Assembly (NCBI GenBank): GCA_049644305.1
Contig: JBARRQ010000045.1
Coordinates: forward strand, 1-7,431
Length of the DNA: 7,431 nt
Origin: AC-32 sp049644305
Lineage (GTDB): Bacteria; Actinomycetota; Thermoleophilia; Gaiellales; Gaiellaceae
Direction of reading: 5' to 3'
A program made the position numbers and the translations under genes. Numbering within the stretch: the stretch's first letter is position 1; each line of letters opens with the position of its first letter. The notes beneath the pieces are model-generated. The model was not told the origin of the DNA and made no database searches. It saw only the letters and a list, made by a program, of their open reading frames with translations. Shown here piece after piece: positions 6,188 to 7,431 of the stretch.

Positions 6188-6229
6188 CATCCGGCTGACA
6201 ATATCTTCAGGAATTCTTCCTCGCGCCGG

Positions 6230-6586
6230 TCACGGGACGGGGCACTCCCCGGGCGCGCGCTTGAACGAGGCTCGGCTGCCGCGGTCGCCGACCGCCGTGG
6301 CCGAAAGACCGGCGCAGGCGTTCGCGCTCGCCTTGGGAAACCGCGAGCGGAACGATCCTCGAGCGTTCGCGACGGTCCTGCCGATCGCTCGGCCCCTTCC
6401 CGTCGCCAGCCTGACCGTCACGTGCTCTCCGGCCCTGAAGCCGGTGCCCCGCAACGTCAACGGTGAGCTGTCCACGAGGCGAAGAGCCGGCCGCAAGGTC
6501 TGAGCTCGCCCCGCGGCGCGCAACGCGCCGCTGCCGACCGCCCCTGCGACCGCGACGACCGCGAGCATGACGAGAGCTCGTCTCAC
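6230..6586 (-). CDS. Small secreted Ig/IPT-like beta-sandwich protein
   Basis: The protein is 118 aa, starting at GTG 6586. The frame is open upstream to 6811, but that extension is Arg/Pro-rich, overlaps the divergent promoter region and precedes the signal peptide. From the GTG the protein reads MRRALVMLAVVAVAGAVGSG, a good signal peptide. The mature part has PLTLRGTGFRAGEHVTVRL, then GSFRSRFP, then Cys91, GSRASFKRAPGEC with Cys115, and ends CPVP. The phrase L-x-G-T-G-F-x-x-G-E-x-V-x-V is the hallmark of small Ig-like/IPT-type beta-sandwiches, which are common in thermoleophilian exoproteins as I recall them. Cys91 and Cys115 probably pair. No ribosome-binding site precedes the GTG, whereas a CATACT lies 7 nt upstream, so a leaderless transcript is likely. 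A 93-bp gap separates it from the downstream HEISE gene. The function is unknown. Confidence 0.8.
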   Translation of the reverse strand: MRRALVMLAVVAVAGAVGSGALRAAGRAQTLRPALRLVDSSPLTLRGTGFRAGEHVTVRLATGRGRAIGRTVANARGSFRSRFPKASANACAGLSATAVGDRGSRASFKRAPGECPVP

Positions 6587-6593
6587 CTGAATC

Positions 6594-6599
6594 AGTATG
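6594..6599 (-). promoter_or_regulatory. Possible -10 (CATACT) for a leaderless GTG-start gene
   Basis: On the minus strand CATACT (one mismatch from TATACT) ends 7 nt before GTG 6586. This places the expected transcription start at or beside the start codon. No Shine-Dalgarno sequence and no clear -35 are visible (the hexamer at 17-bp spacing is GAGTGG). The arrangement mirrors that of the 4419 gene. Confidence 0.35.
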
Positions 6600-6640
6600 C
6601 CCGCTCGGCCGCCGGGCCACTCATTCGAGGCGGTTCTCGT

Positions 6641-6669
6641 TTGACAAGGCGCTTCACAGGGAATATCGA
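6641..6669 (+). promoter_or_regulatory. Promoter for the 6726 propeller gene
   Basis: A perfect -35 TTGACA (6641-6646), a 17-bp spacer and TATCGA (6664-6669) as -10 form a SigA-type promoter. The -35 is ideal and the -10 moderate. The start is expected near 6676, giving a leader of about 50 nt that contains the purine-rich ribosome-binding site GGGAGAGGAG at 6711-6720. The 139-bp divergent spacer 6587-6725 holds nothing else that I recognise. Confidence 0.65.
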
Positions 6670-6725
6670 TTGCGCGATACGGCGCCCTATATGCGCGCAA
6701 AATGCAACGAGGGAGAGGAGAGCAA

Positions 6726-7431
6726 GTGATACGACGACACGCTGTCGTGGCCGTCGGTGTGCTAGGGATTCTGGCCGCAGCGACGATCGCGCTTGTCCTC
6801 GCGCTCGCCACAGGCGGCGGATCGAGCCGCCACGAGGCGTTCTCGAAGTTCGCCTCGGGCGAGGCGGATGCGGCCTCGAGCCGCGACGGCCCGGGACTCG
6901 GGCCTTCCAGCTTCGACGCCTATTTGTCGGCGGAGAAGACCTATCCGGCGAATTCGATCCCGCCGTCCGTCGTCCAGAACGCGAAGGCGACCTTCGACAG
7001 GATCGCGAAGCAGACCGCCAAGCTGCAGGCGGGCAGCAGCGCGACGACCGCCAACGACTGGCAGCAGTACGGCCCGCAGCAGAACGCACTCGAGCCTGGT
7101 GTTCTCGCTTTTTCCGGGGCGACGAACACGACCGCGAGCCGCGTGACGGCGATGGTCATCGCTCCAACCTGCGTTTCGGGCAACTGCCGACTCTGGGTCG
7201 GAGTCTCGGGCGGGAGCATCTGGCGCACAGACGACGCTCTCGCGGCGAATCCGTCGTGGACCTGGGTGTCGAACGACCTCCAACTCGCCCAGAACTCGGT
7301 TGGGACGCTGACCGCCGATCCCAACGATCCGAGCGGCAACACGCTTTACCTGGGCACCGGCGAAGCGAACCGCTGCAGCTCCGGGTGCGAGGCCGGCGTT
7401 GGGATCTACAAGACGACGAACGGCGGCGACA
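6726..7431 (+). CDS. BNR/Asp-box beta-propeller exoprotein, N-terminal part (truncated by window edge)
   Basis: GTG 6726 follows GGGAGAGGAG with 5-nt spacing. The frame is open to the right edge (235 codons), so the gene is incomplete. Residues 7-29 form a hydrophobic signal peptide or signal anchor after MIRRH. Residues 30-125 form a polar linker region. A propeller begins near 135: LWVGVSGGSIWRTDDAL (156-172) is one blade edge, and LYLGTGEANRCSSG (207-220) followed by VGIYKTTNGGD (225-235) is the next. The last segment begins an Asp-box, (S/T)-x-(D/N)-x-G, as found in BNR repeats of sialidases, sortilin/VPS10 and WD40/YVTN/BNR-like proteins. Cys149/154 and Cys217/221 may form short-loop disulfides. 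The sialidase label often attached to such proteins is not justified without the catalytic Arg triad, which is not visible here. The role is unknown; the fold is likely. Confidence 0.88.
   Translation, partial: MIRRHAVVAVGVLGILAAATIALVLALATGGGSSRHEAFSKFASGEADAASSRDGPGLGPSSFDAYLSAEKTYPANSIPPSVVQNAKATFDRIAKQTAKLQAGSSATTANDWQQYGPQQNALEPGVLAFSGATNTTASRVTAMVIAPTCVSGNCRLWVGVSGGSIWRTDDALAANPSWTWVSNDLQLAQNSVGTLTADPNDPSGNTLYLGTGEANRCSSGCEAGVGIYKTTNGGD

Noticed and set aside
6196..6201. TTGTCA as a -35 element for the HEISE gene
   Set aside because: No TANNNT-like hexamer lies 16-18 bp downstream on the minus strand, where the sequence is the GC-rich leader hairpin.
6587..6811. N-terminal extension of the small beta-sandwich gene back to 6811
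   Set aside because: The extension is low complexity, buries the signal peptide 75 residues in, and overlaps both the divergent TTGACA promoter and the start of the propeller gene.
1..7431. CRISPR arrays, insertion sequences, integrase/att sites, tRNA or rRNA genes
   Set aside because: I found no regularly spaced repeats, transposase motifs, terminal inverted repeats or tRNA-like cloverleaf sequences on either strand.

Overview
The window is high-GC, densely coded DNA. Its actinobacterial-type promoters (TTGACA followed by TAGGCT), GTG starts and Ala/Arg/Gly/Val-rich proteins suggest an actinobacterium. Several of the small secreted families look like those I associate with Thermoleophilia (Gaiellales/Solirubrobacterales), although the lineage is an inference and no marker gene is present. 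I see no tRNA, rRNA, CRISPR array, transposase or phage gene.

The layout, left to right, is as follows. (1) A minus-strand gene runs off the left edge from 164; only its signal peptide and the first mature residues are visible. (2) A divergent spacer (165-380) holds a perfect inverted repeat, a terminator-like fold and a possible promoter. (3) A secreted S8 subtilisin-like protease (381-2129, +) has a complete D-H-N-S set, a propeptide and two insertions. (4) A strong TTGACA/TAGGCT promoter (2159-2186) drives a large secreted, probably beta-propeller protein (2289-4346, +). That gene ends at a textbook intrinsic terminator (4371-4401). (5) Immediately after the terminator, a small secreted carboxypeptidase-regulatory-like (transthyretin-type) domain protein (4419-4769, +) appears to be leaderless. 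(6) A hairpin separates it from a convergent minus-strand gene (4823-6136, -) for a secreted protein with an HEISE putative metal-site motif. (7) Upstream of that gene, on the same strand, is a small secreted beta-sandwich-type protein (6230-6586, -). (8) A divergent spacer (6587-6725) leads to a membrane-anchored or secreted BNR/Asp-box propeller protein (6726 to the right edge, +), which is truncated by the window.

All seven genes encode proteins with an N-terminal signal peptide or signal anchor. Most appear to be separate transcription units, since strands alternate and several promoters and terminators are visible. The window therefore reads as a cluster of individually controlled exoproteins: one clear protease, one candidate metallohydrolase, two propeller-type proteins, two small beta-sandwich domain proteins and one unknown. 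A shared role in degrading or sensing extracellular protein is plausible but is not shown by the sequence. The item most worth following up is the HEISE protein; next are the pair of apparently leaderless small genes.
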